Below, one piece after another: positions 35,727 to 43,911 of a DNA stretch of 64,000 nucleotides. The position numbers and the translations under genes are program-made. Source of the stretch: Planctomycetaceae bacterium (GTDB taxonomy: Bacteria > Planctomycetota > Planctomycetia > Pirellulales > Pirellulaceae); contig PAQH01000008.1 of assembly GCA_002709225.1 (NCBI GenBank), positions 71,946-135,945 of the forward strand, given 5' to 3'. The stretch's first letter is position 1; each line of letters starts with the position of its first letter. Under the pieces are notes generated by a model. It was not told the DNA's origin and ran no database searches. It saw only the letters and a list, made by a program, of their open reading frames with translations.

Positions 35727-35788
35727 TTGTGCGGCGGCCTCTCCGCACGCAAAGAAATTGTGCGGCGGCCTCTCCGCACGCAAAGAAA
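35727..35788. repeat. Two perfect 31-bp tandem repeats, each a hairpin
   Basis: A 31-bp unit occupies 35727-35757 and again 35758-35788 without mismatch. Each unit carries GTGCGG and CCGCAC separated by 8 nt, able to form a 6-bp GC stem, followed by GCAAAGAAA. It lies about 160 bp before the thioredoxin/YHS-like gene. Function unknown. Confidence 0.85.
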
Positions 35789-35950
35789 CCGTCTGTCACG
35801 CCTACTGAACGGACAAGCCTGGCAATCGATCGCAGACCACGCCGAAAAAAGTGCCGGTTCCCCGGCATTTTGACTGCTCCAGCGCCCCCGTGGCAACCGA
35901 TGCAGGAGGCTAGCTTCTCTAATCGCTACAATCGCAACAGTTGGTCAATC

Positions 35951-37210
35951 ATGATGCAACAGCGCCAACGGTCATTCGCCGTGATTATCGTCCTACTGGC
36001 CTGCGGTCTAGTACCCGCCGCGCCGCTCGCGGCCCAGATTGGTTGGCTGGGAGATCTGGACAAAGCAAAAGAACAGGCGGCGCAAACACGGCGTTTGGTT
36101 TTGGTTCACTTCTGGTCGGATCAGTGCAACTCGTGTTTCCTGGTTGAACGCAACGTCTTTTCCAAACCCACCGTAGTACGCGCCATTCAGGCAAACTATG
36201 TTCCCGTCAAGATCCAAGTCGAGCAGCATCGGAATCTGGTAACGCAACTGCGCGTGCAAGCTTGGCCGACTGATGTCATCCTCGCCGCCGACGGGCGCGA
36301 AGTCTATCGAGGTGTCACCCAGCAGGATCCCAACCGGTTCATTTCACACCTCGATCAAGTCGCCGCGTTGAATCGGTACCTGCCACAATCGTCACGCCAG
36401 GCGAGCAATAACGGGGCCCAGCCTGCAGCCCCGAACGCCGTCAATTTCGCAACCCGACTGGAGACATACGAAGCACACCCCAACACGGCGCGAAACACGC
36501 ATTCACCAGCGGCGTCTAATCAGTTCACATCCGCGTCTCCAACGGCGCGAGCGACCGCAAACCACGTTCCAGGTAGCCATACCACGGCTCACGCATCGAC
36601 ACCCAACCGGTATACCCAGCCACCTGCCGCAAACGGCACACGTGAACTAAGGCCGCCGCTCGCTACCACGGCTGCTCCCCAGAATCCTCGTACAGCGCCA
36701 TGGAAGCGAAACCCACAACAAATGAGCCCAACCGCTTCCACTTCCTTTCATCGCAACGCGGCGCCTGCCTCCGTTTCAACTCCGGTCGCCAGGGTAGCTC
36801 CGAAGCAAGCAACGATGCCCACAGCCCGTGTGCAACCACGGGTTCAGACACCTGATCTAGGACTGGATGGATTCTGCCCTGTGACGCTCGCCTTGCAGCA
36901 AGTCTGGAAGTCTGGTGATCCACGCTGGGGCATTATTCATCGTGAACGGCTCTACCTGTTCTCCAGTGAAGAGGCAATGGAACATTTCTGGAAATCACCC
37001 GACCAATTCGCACCCATGTTGTCTGGATTTGACGTAGTCCGCTTCTTTCACAATGGTGAACTACGCTCCGGACAACGGAAACACGGTGCCTGGTGGGGCC
37101 AAGAAATCTATCTGTTCGCCGATGAACATGCACTCAAACAGTTCTGGAGCAACCCCACTTTTTACTCGCGTAAAGTGCACGGATTGCGGCAGTCACGCGC
37201 AGCCCAATAA
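35951..37210 (+). CDS. Exported thioredoxin-fold protein with C-terminal YHS-like repeat pair
   Basis: Protein of 419 residues with a clear signal peptide (about residues 9-29, ending PAAPLAAQ). A thioredoxin-like domain follows: RRLVLVHFWSDQCNSCFLVE carries a CNSC redox motif (given as FWSDQCNSCFL), then VPVKIQVEQH and cis-Pro-like AWPTDVIL. Residues about 150-300 are a long Thr/Pro/Ala/Asn-rich linker. The C-terminal 115 residues contain two related units, LDGFCPVTL...IIHRERLYLFSSEEAMEHFWKSPDQFAP and GFDVVRFF...EIYLFADEHALKQFWSNPTFY, similar to YHS domains (first unit starts with Cys, as in metal-binding YHS). Start is ATG 35951 (ATG 35954 adjacent). Probably a periplasmic redox or metal-handling protein. 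Confidence 0.8.
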   Translation: MMQQRQRSFAVIIVLLACGLVPAAPLAAQIGWLGDLDKAKEQAAQTRRLVLVHFWSDQCNSCFLVERNVFSKPTVVRAIQANYVPVKIQVEQHRNLVTQLRVQAWPTDVILAADGREVYRGVTQQDPNRFISHLDQVAALNRYLPQSSRQASNNGAQPAAPNAVNFATRLETYEAHPNTARNTHSPAASNQFTSASPTARATANHVPGSHTTAHASTPNRYTQPPAANGTRELRPPLATTAAPQNPRTAPWKRNPQQMSPTASTSFHRNAAPASVSTPVARVAPKQATMPTARVQPRVQTPDLGLDGFCPVTLALQQVWKSGDPRWGIIHRERLYLFSSEEAMEHFWKSPDQFAPMLSGFDVVRFFHNGELRSGQRKHGAWWGQEIYLFADEHALKQFWSNPTFYSRKVHGLRQSRAAQ

Positions 37211-37560
37211 AGACACGCCGGTGCTGCCTGCGCCGACATAGGAAGCCACCAGAAACCCTCGCTGAGGCGAAGCCCGGTTGTAGCCCCAGCACTCTTTACC
37301 GCCGATCCGGAACAGTCGGCCTGACAGCGTACCGAATTCTTGGCGGCGTACCGCATTCTTGGCGGCGTACCGCATTCTTGGCACGCACGCGCCGGATTTG
37401 TGGGTCGGCCAACTTCGCGCTATGACCAGGGCGCGACACGTTCGCATTTTCAAGTAAATCGGCTCGACATGGGGCCACAGTACCCCGCAACGCTGGTTTA
37501 CCAGGTGCGATTGGGGTAGGATTTGGCGTGGACCATTTGGGGTGCTGCTGGAGACCAATC
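37211..37560. other. Intergenic region with a threefold 19-bp repeat
   Basis: About 350 bp between two plus-strand genes. No gene is supported; several minus-strand frames run across the repeat and are artefacts of it. The tandem repeat at 37327-37383 is listed separately. Confidence 0.55.
37327..37383. repeat. Three tandem copies of a 19-bp unit
   Basis: Unit GCGTACCGCATTCTTGGCG at 37327-37345 (one difference, CGAATT for CGCATT), 37346-37364 (perfect) and 37365-37383 (last base A). It lies about 180 bp before the amidohydrolase gene. No function known. Confidence 0.85.
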
Positions 37561-38562
37561 ATGCCCACCAATCGCCGTCAATTCTTGCAAGCCGCCGGAA
37601 ATCTCGCCGTTGCCAGTACGTTGCCGCTAATTGCTTCTCGTACACAGTCCTCCCACGCAAAGGAACCCCAGGCATTGCTTCCCATCGTGGATACACATCA
37701 ACATCTCTGGGATTTGAATCGTTTCCAACCACCCTGGCTCAAAGACGCACCTCCCATCCTTAGTAAAAGTTATGTCACCAAGGACTACTTGGCTGCAACG
37801 GCCAAAGTGAATGTCACGCAAGCGGTCTATATGGAAATCGATGTCGCTCCCCAGCAACAGGTTCAAGAGGCCAAACATGTCATTGAGCTTTCGCGGAGCA
37901 AGGAACATCCTACCGCCGCCGCAGTGATCTCTGGACGGCCCAACTCGCCTGAATTTGCCACGTACATCAACCAATTCAAGGACGTCCCGGAAATCAAGGG
38001 TGTCCGACAAGTTCTCCATGTCGATTCAGCGCCGCGCGGACTTTGCCTGGAACCTACGTATGTCCAGTCCATACAACTGCTTGGCAAACTCGGCAAGAGC
38101 TTCGATCTTTGTATGCGTCCCACCGAATTGTCCGATGGAAAAAAACTGGCCAGCCAGTGCCCGGATACGCGTTTTATCATCGACCATTGTGGAAACGCCG
38201 ACCCGAAGGCCTTCCTGGCCGACAACCAGAGCTCAGAGGAACCCTGGCATCAAGTCGACCAATGGAAACGTGACATGGACGGGCTGGCTAGCCTCACCAA
38301 TACGATCTGCAAAATTTCGGGAATCGTCGCCCGTGCCCCCAAAGGGTGGAGCGCCGAACATCTGGCACCCATCATCGACTTCTGCTTACTTCAATTTGGT
38401 CCGGACAGAGTCGTCTTTGGAGGTGATTGGCCCGTTTGCCTGCTGGGTGCACCCTATGCGAGCTGGGTGAGTGCCTTGAAAGAAGTGATCTCACAACGTA
38501 GCGAACAAGAACAGCGGAAGTTACTTCACGACAACGCTGTTCGTCTTTACGGTTTAGGGTGA
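37561..38562 (+). CDS. Exported amidohydrolase (TIM-barrel metal-dependent hydrolase)
   Basis: Amidohydrolase-2 family protein of 333 residues. A twin-arginine type signal is at the start (NRRQFLQAAGNLAVAS, residues 4-19). Metal-site motifs are DTHQHLWDL near residue 45 and, at the C terminus, VVFGGDWPVCLLGAPY with the conserved Asp; DTRFIIDHCGNAD provides the barrel histidine. Relatives include lactonases of sugar-acid catabolism (L-rhamnono/L-fucono-1,5-lactonase) and decarboxylases, so a lactonase role is plausible but unproven. ATG 37561 is the first ATG of the homologous region; a GTG at 37528 precedes it. Confidence 0.88.
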   Translation: MPTNRRQFLQAAGNLAVASTLPLIASRTQSSHAKEPQALLPIVDTHQHLWDLNRFQPPWLKDAPPILSKSYVTKDYLAATAKVNVTQAVYMEIDVAPQQQVQEAKHVIELSRSKEHPTAAAVISGRPNSPEFATYINQFKDVPEIKGVRQVLHVDSAPRGLCLEPTYVQSIQLLGKLGKSFDLCMRPTELSDGKKLASQCPDTRFIIDHCGNADPKAFLADNQSSEEPWHQVDQWKRDMDGLASLTNTICKISGIVARAPKGWSAEHLAPIIDFCLLQFGPDRVVFGGDWPVCLLGAPYASWVSALKEVISQRSEQEQRKLLHDNAVRLYGLG

Positions 38563-38593
38563 TCACCAGAAAGCTGCCCACTCGATATCGCGA

Positions 38594-40072
38594 GTGAACG
38601 TGGAAACGCAAGACACGCTCTACCCTGAACCGCCAGCTGCGTTACAAGTAGTGCGCTTGCGGTCGCTCGCGACCTTTGCCGGGCCTGGCATAATCATCGC
38701 TTCCGTGACCATCGGGAGTGGTGAACTTGTCTGGGCATCCCGTAGCGGCGCCATTTTCGGTTACTCCATGCTCTGGTGCTTCCTGTATGCGGGTGTGTTC
38801 AAGGCAATTCAGGTCTATTCGGCGGCACGCCATATCACCCTCTGCGGTGAACACCCGATAGTCGGTTGGACCAAAATGCCTGGCCCACCGTTGTGGTTTC
38901 CATTGCTGATCGCCGTGCCAGCAATACTGTTGATGCCCGTAGCATTCTCTGGCATTCCAGAAATTCTTGGGGGTTATATCGATCACCTTGTTCGTTACGA
39001 AGCGGTGGAAACGGCAATCGGGCCATGGAAAGGGATCGAGTTCTGGATAAACACCTGGAGCTCGGTCGTCCTGTGCGTTTGCGTCACCTTAGCGGTGGCC
39101 TCCAGCTACGACATTCTGGAAAAGGCCTCGCTCGTCGTCTTAGGGGTGATGCTTGCTTGCATCATTGCCGCGGTGGCGGTACTGGGACCGAATCTGTCAG
39201 AGCTACTGACAGGCCTGTTCGTACCACAGGTCACCGATTTCCCCGAGTTTGTGCGGCGACCTGACCTCGCCACCGAGTTCAACGACCGTAGCCCCTGGCT
39301 GGAGGTGGCGTTGTATTTGGCCGCGGTAGGAGGAGGGGCCTACGACTACATCGGTTACATAGGGATGCTACGTCAAAAACACTGGGGATTGGCTGGACAG
39401 CAAGTCGCCTCGCGAACAGAACTGGAAACGGCGACCCAAACCCAACCTGAAACAGTTCACAAAGCGCTCATCTGGAGCCGCGCCCCTTTCTGGGATATCA
39501 GTCTCTCCTTCGCCCTGGTAATCCTCGTAACTCTGCTATTCGCAGTTCTCGGCAAACTGGTATTGCACGACCATGTTCCGGCCTTAGTCCCCGCCAATAA
39601 CGATTTGTTGACCGCGCAGGAAGGCTTCGTGACTAAGCTGCACAGCAATCTGAAGTGGATCTACCGTGCGGGTGTCTTTCTAGCCTTGATGGGCACACTC
39701 TATGGTGCCTTCGAAATCTACCGCCACACTTTTGTCGAAAGCATCTCAGCGGTGGCGCCGCGCTGGACAACTCCGCAACGCGTCGCCCAACTGCGTCGAT
39801 TAATCGTTCTCTATTGTTTCCTCGGAGGTCTGACCATGATCTGGTTGCCCGAGGGTATTGCCGGCAGTATCGTCGCTCGTATGACTTTCGGCTCGATCGT
39901 CAGTGGGGCGGCGTCATGCGGACTCTGGTGTTTCGCAATGCTCTGGCTTGATCGTGTGAGACTCCCCGCCCCTCTGCAAATGGGGCGGCGCTTATGGTGG
40001 AGCTTGCTCGTCTCAGGCGTGGTTATGACCGGTTTGGGAATCCGGTCGGCATACGACTATTTTTTCTCTTGA
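38594..40072 (+). CDS. Nramp-related transporter lacking DPGN and MPH motifs
   Basis: Polytopic membrane protein of about 490 residues with 10-12 hydrophobic segments. The overall pattern (FAGPGIIIASVTIGSGELVWA at the N terminus, GYSMLWCFLYAG) fits Nramp/SLC11. Canonical Nramp proteins bind divalent metal with D-P-G-N in TM1 and M-P-H in TM6. Here TM1 reads I-G-S-G-E where IDPGN is expected, and the TM6 region reads AAVGGGAYDYIGYIGM without MPH. It therefore probably transports something other than Mn or Fe, as proposed for divergent Nramp-related groups. The start is GTG 38594 or GTG 38600, 32-38 nt after the amidohydrolase stop, so cotranscription is likely. Confidence 0.82.
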   Translation: MNVETQDTLYPEPPAALQVVRLRSLATFAGPGIIIASVTIGSGELVWASRSGAIFGYSMLWCFLYAGVFKAIQVYSAARHITLCGEHPIVGWTKMPGPPLWFPLLIAVPAILLMPVAFSGIPEILGGYIDHLVRYEAVETAIGPWKGIEFWINTWSSVVLCVCVTLAVASSYDILEKASLVVLGVMLACIIAAVAVLGPNLSELLTGLFVPQVTDFPEFVRRPDLATEFNDRSPWLEVALYLAAVGGGAYDYIGYIGMLRQKHWGLAGQQVASRTELETATQTQPETVHKALIWSRAPFWDISLSFALVILVTLLFAVLGKLVLHDHVPALVPANNDLLTAQEGFVTKLHSNLKWIYRAGVFLALMGTLYGAFEIYRHTFVESISAVAPRWTTPQRVAQLRRLIVLYCFLGGLTMIWLPEGIAGSIVARMTFGSIVSGAASCGLWCFAMLWLDRVRLPAPLQMGRRLWWSLLVSGVVMTGLGIRSAYDYFFS

Positions 40073-40073
40073 T

Positions 40074-42071
40074 TCAGGAAGCGGCCGGCGTTTCAACACC
40101 GCCCGCCGCAGGTGGTTGAGGACTCTGTTTGGCACCATGCGGGGCTGACGCCGCCGCCTCTTTCCCCTGCGAATCGCCTTCCGCTGTGCTGCCGGCCGTC
40201 AAACTCGGTGGGCGTGTCATCGCAAAATTCAATCTTCTCTCAACCAGCTTTCTGGCAAGTTTCTGAGCGCTGGCTTGGGCCGCTTCGGACCAGGCGCTTT
40301 CTGCCAGGGCAATTCGGTGGTGCTCCAACAACGTACCGCGTGTATAAAAGACGTTTAGGATCGCCAGGTTGTAGTCGACTAGTGCCCGATAGTAACCGCT
40401 CTCCGCGTCGACTGCCTGCCGTTGGGCGTCAAGCACCAAGTCTAGATCTGCCAAACCTTTGTCATTCTTATCACGCTCCGACTTCAATCGAATAAGCGCG
40501 GCGGTCCGACGATTGTAAACAGACCGGGTCACCATGTAGGCTCGATCCAGTTCGGTAAACGCTGCGTTGAGTTCATGGGAAATCTGGCGTTCCATCTCTT
40601 GGAGAATCACGCGTTCTCGCATCTGTCTCAATTCGGCATGACGCAACGCGACATTCCCCAGGCGATTTCCAATGGGCCCGGAGATTTCCATGCCGACGCG
40701 CCACTCCTGTAAATTCCCGGTCGCCAAACTATCGAAAGCACTGGCCTCATGATCACCAAACAAGTCGTCGCCAAATCCTCGGTAGCGATACTGCCCTACC
40801 AGGTCAACTCGCATTTTTTGGAAATTGCGTGCGGCAACTAATTCCAAGTCAGAACGCTTTACCTGCCATTGTTGTCTGCGCAATTCCACTCTCTTGTTCA
40901 GGGCGGTCTGCAACGAATCCTGCCAATCAAAAACTGTATCGATCGTAATTGGGTCTGAGGCCGGTACAATGATACGACCGTCACTGGTAGGTAATCCAAG
41001 CAGGCTACGCAACCGTCGCTCCACTGCGTAAACACCGCCAGTGCCATTCAGCAATCCACTCAGTGCATTTTCAACTGAGGCCTGATTCGCATAGTACTGC
41101 TGGCGGGCAAACGCCTCCTGATCGGGTGTCCGAATCCCCGCGTCAACCCGTTGGCTCTCCAGTTGCCAGGCTTCGAGGGACAAGTCTTGTCCCTCACGTT
41201 TTGCATCTAAATCACGATAAGCAAAATGCAACTCCCAGAATGTCGTTTCAACATCACGCAACAGATTGCGAACCTGGATCTCAAAATCGGCTAGGCTGAC
41301 ATCGGAGTTGATCCGTGCCATGAGCACACCGTTGTAGTTCCCCGGAGTTGCGTTCGGTCCCGCAATACGGTTGAACTCGGCACCAGATCCCTGAAGCAAC
41401 GGGTGTCTTAGTTCACCAATGACGAGCGTGTCGAAAACACTTGAAAACCGCTGGAAGTCACTAGGTGGAATCGAAGATCGGTTGTAATTGGTCGCGTTCG
41501 ACACGCTGAACTGGGTACCCGTAGCTGTTTGTTTGCTGATCCCTGTCTGAACATCAGCCAGCGTGGTAGTCACACCTGACTGACCACCACCAAAAAAGAC
41601 GTTATTGAAAGAACGGTCCGTTTGCTCACCAATGACGTTGGAAGAGAATTGCGCATCAAACGCGCTCAACGCCGCCTCAACACCAGACCTTGGGTCAGCC
41701 TCTTGAATCGCTGGATCAAAGACAGTAACCGCTCCCTGTGGTGCTGACACAACGCGCCCACCTGCGTCTCTCACTACCTGGCTGTTTTTGAGCGCAATAC
41801 GGATTGCCTCATCCAGTGTCATGGGCCACTTCTCAGAATCCTGTGGCCGTCGAGCGGACGGTGGTTCCTGAGTTGCTTCGATGACAAGTTGGGAGACTTC
41901 GCTACGTTCGACATCAGGATATTCGATGTCCTGCACAACTGGAGACAACGAACTGAGCGGCTCAGAGTGCTTCTCTGACGAACGACATCCTCCTAAGCAC
42001 AGACAGACCCACAACACTAGCACCGTCAACAAGGTCTGAAGTAGTGCATCGATTCGTGGCATTTGGGGCAT
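40074..42071 (-). CDS. TolC-family outer membrane lipoprotein
   Basis: Outer membrane efflux/secretion channel of about 665 residues. The N terminus has a lipoprotein signal with lipobox (LCLGGC, Cys about residue 28). The body has two long helical stretches typical of TolC (for example EIQVRNLLRDVETTFWELHFAYRDLDAKREGQDLSLEAW, written here in part as LRDVETTFWELHFAYRDL; and LDLVLDAQRQAVDAESGYYRAL). The C-terminal 70 residues are Ala/Pro-rich and low complexity. No membrane-fusion or inner-membrane pump gene is adjacent, so the substrate is unknown. ATG 42071 is chosen over GTG 42080. Its stop almost touches the convergent transporter stop (1 nt apart). Confidence 0.88.
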   Translation of the reverse strand: MPQMPRIDALLQTLLTVLVLWVCLCLGGCRSSEKHSEPLSSLSPVVQDIEYPDVERSEVSQLVIEATQEPPSARRPQDSEKWPMTLDEAIRIALKNSQVVRDAGGRVVSAPQGAVTVFDPAIQEADPRSGVEAALSAFDAQFSSNVIGEQTDRSFNNVFFGGGQSGVTTTLADVQTGISKQTATGTQFSVSNATNYNRSSIPPSDFQRFSSVFDTLVIGELRHPLLQGSGAEFNRIAGPNATPGNYNGVLMARINSDVSLADFEIQVRNLLRDVETTFWELHFAYRDLDAKREGQDLSLEAWQLESQRVDAGIRTPDQEAFARQQYYANQASVENALSGLLNGTGGVYAVERRLRSLLGLPTSDGRIIVPASDPITIDTVFDWQDSLQTALNKRVELRRQQWQVKRSDLELVAARNFQKMRVDLVGQYRYRGFGDDLFGDHEASAFDSLATGNLQEWRVGMEISGPIGNRLGNVALRHAELRQMRERVILQEMERQISHELNAAFTELDRAYMVTRSVYNRRTAALIRLKSERDKNDKGLADLDLVLDAQRQAVDAESGYYRALVDYNLAILNVFYTRGTLLEHHRIALAESAWSEAAQASAQKLARKLVERRLNFAMTRPPSLTAGSTAEGDSQGKEAAASAPHGAKQSPQPPAAGGVETPAAS

Positions 42072-42315
42072 GGCACACACGCAAAACTAGAGCAACAAGA
42101 ACTACTGTTCTCATTTGTTCGGATCAGATGATCACGCAACACCAAACAAGTAGGTTCAACCGGCAGGACCGCTGTAACCGGTAAAGACGAAGGGAAACAA
42201 GCGGTACCCGGATCGCGGTCAGCAAGCCGCCGCTCAGCTTGGCCCCACAAACGACGAATGGCTTGCGGTAAAACCAAGGTGCTACTGGTGGTCAATCAAG
42301 CCGGCTCTGCGCCGC

Positions 42316-42960
42316 TCACGGCAACAGTAGCATTAGACCGGCCCAGGTTCCCACTTCTACGAGGGCAGCATCCCATTCCCACGGCAGCCTATAACGCAAT
42401 TCAGGTACGGCGCTGCCGGGCCGATAGTGTCCCAGCGGATAAACGCGGGAAAAGGGTGGATCCAAAGTCATCTTGTAAGGCAACATAGCGATGGAACCCA
42501 GGAACCGGACCCCAGACACTGCCGGTTGCAACTTGCCCAAATCGACTTGACCATACCGTTCCAACAGCGGATCTTCAAAGTACAGGGGGCGGTACGACAA
42601 TTCGTTGGCGGCCCAATAAAAAACCAGATCACCTCGATCCATTACCTGCGATCCAGCTGGTGCATCGGTAACAAACAGATCCTGGGAACAATCTGCGGGA
42701 CGGGCCTCGGATTTCAACCGAATGTCCAAGGAAATATCGACCAGTGGCTTACGGCGGTATCCCAGTTCTTCGAGCGTAGGGCAGTCGTTGCGAACTGCGC
42801 GCTGCGGCCTTTTCGCTTCATCTGCGGAGGCTGCTGACTGGTCAGAAGCTTCCGCGGAGCGCGTAGCGGTGGGCTGCTGCTGAGCAGTAACCGCAAACGG
42901 CGCGCAAAACGTCGACGTGGCAGCCAACAGAATCCAACTCCAATCAATTCGCCACTGCAT
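42316..42960 (-). CDS. Conserved hypothetical exported protein
   Basis: Protein of 214 residues with a signal peptide (about residues 7-26, ending FAVTAQQQ). An Ala/Ser/Gln-rich linker follows, and then a conserved-looking domain with DCPTLEELGYRRKPLVDISLDIR (in part), FYWAANELSYRPLYFEDPLLERYG and YPLGHYRPGSAVPELRYRLP. I know this Y-R-P-L-Y-F-E-D-x-x-L-E-R-Y-G pattern from planctomycete proteins of unknown function, sometimes annotated as NPCBM-unrelated hypotheticals. The C terminus is hydrophobic. AGGGAG lies about 9 nt before ATG 42960. It is in the same orientation as the TolC gene, 245 bp upstream. Confidence 0.75.
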   Translation of the reverse strand: MQWRIDWSWILLAATSTFCAPFAVTAQQQPTATRSAEASDQSAASADEAKRPQRAVRNDCPTLEELGYRRKPLVDISLDIRLKSEARPADCSQDLFVTDAPAGSQVMDRGDLVFYWAANELSYRPLYFEDPLLERYGQVDLGKLQPAVSGVRFLGSIAMLPYKMTLDPPFSRVYPLGHYRPGSAVPELRYRLPWEWDAALVEVGTWAGLMLLLP

Positions 42961-43247
42961 GACAGACAACTCCCTAGATCGCAACGCAGGCTACCATTTT
43001 GACTCGGGCACAAAGTATCTAAGAGATTTGTCGACGATCCCGACGTCACCGTTTGCCAAGTTCTCTCCCAGGCCCGGTTACCGCTAAAACCGTCACAGCC
43101 TTGTCAAAAAGGGTAGTTTGTCGCAAGCTGTAAGCACTAGGCTATCTGTACGGTATGGCTGTTGCCCGCCGCACGGGCAACCTTCCACGCCAGCTTCGAG
43201 AAAATTACCACGGGCACCCAGATTGCAAACGAGAAGGGAACAAGAGA

Positions 43248-43841
43248 ATGGAAGACGATCCTATCTACCTCGCAGCAATCAAACGATTTGATCAGGTTAT
43301 CAAAGATGCGCAAACGCTGGGATTGAAGGAACCAACCGCGGTGGCACTCGCCACTGTCTCAGCGGAAGGAAGGCCCAGCGTTCGGATTGTTCTGATGCGG
43401 GGCCATGACGCCCGCGGCCCGGTTTTCTATACGAATTCGCAAAGTCGCAAGGGACGAGAGTTGGCGGCCAACCCACAGGCGGCACTCTGCTTTTACTGGG
43501 ATCCAGCAGGACTGCAAGTGCGTATCGAGGGTCGGGTGGAACCCGTAGAAGCGCAGCAAAGCGATCTCTATTGGTCCACGCGTCCCCGCGAAAGTCAAAT
43601 CGCCGCCTGGGCATCACAGCAATCACAACCAATGCAGGATGACGCCGAACTGAAACAGCAGTTTGAAGCGTACCAGCACGAGTTCTCAGATCAAATAATC
43701 ACTCGCCCCATCCACTGGTATGGATATCGCCTGCTTCCCGATCGCATCGAATTTTGGACCAGCCGCCCCGCTCGACTCCACGAGCGCACTCTCTACGAGA
43801 GATCGCCTGCGGGGTGGACCGTAGCACGACTGCAACCATAG
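43248..43841 (+). CDS. pdxH: Pyridoxamine 5'-phosphate oxidase PdxH
   Basis: FMN-dependent oxidase of 197 residues that makes pyridoxal 5'-phosphate. Visible motifs are PTAVALATVSAEGRPSVRIVLMRGHD at residues 23-48 (quoted in part: TVSAEGRPSVRIVL), FYTNSQSRKGRELAANPQAALCFYW (in part TNSQSRKGRELAANP) for FMN binding, the SYWSTRPRESQI-like SDLYWSTRPRESQIAAWAS region and the C-terminal EFWTSRPARLHER. Length is slightly below the 210-220 residues of Escherichia. ATG 43248 has AAGGGA about 9 nt upstream; the open frame continues 31 codons 5' without similarity. It stands alone, convergent with the DUF1571 gene. Confidence 0.95.
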   Translation: MEDDPIYLAAIKRFDQVIKDAQTLGLKEPTAVALATVSAEGRPSVRIVLMRGHDARGPVFYTNSQSRKGRELAANPQAALCFYWDPAGLQVRIEGRVEPVEAQQSDLYWSTRPRESQIAAWASQQSQPMQDDAELKQQFEAYQHEFSDQIITRPIHWYGYRLLPDRIEFWTSRPARLHERTLYERSPAGWTVARLQP

Positions 43842-43911
43842 ACTAAACGGGGCCCGACCACAGGGTATGCATCGGAAACTGCCTTCAACGCAGGCAGGGC
43901 TACTTCAGCCT

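Larger units (their letters stand above)
34931..35950. other. Long noncoding region upstream of rho, with hairpins and a duplicated element
   Basis: About 1 kb between the divergent rho and thioredoxin/YHS-like genes with no supported gene. It contains a 7-bp stem CGGCGAG/CTCGCCG with a 6-nt loop (35354-35373) and, near the right end, the tandem 31-bp hairpin repeat (35727-35788). The frame of the right-hand gene is open back to about 35729, but the extra 74 codons run through the repeat and show no signal. No tRNA-like fold or rRNA was recognised. Confidence 0.55.

Noticed and set aside
37327..37383. Possible CRISPR array
   Set aside because: The repeats are head-to-tail with no spacers, unit 19 bp, and no cas gene is in the window.
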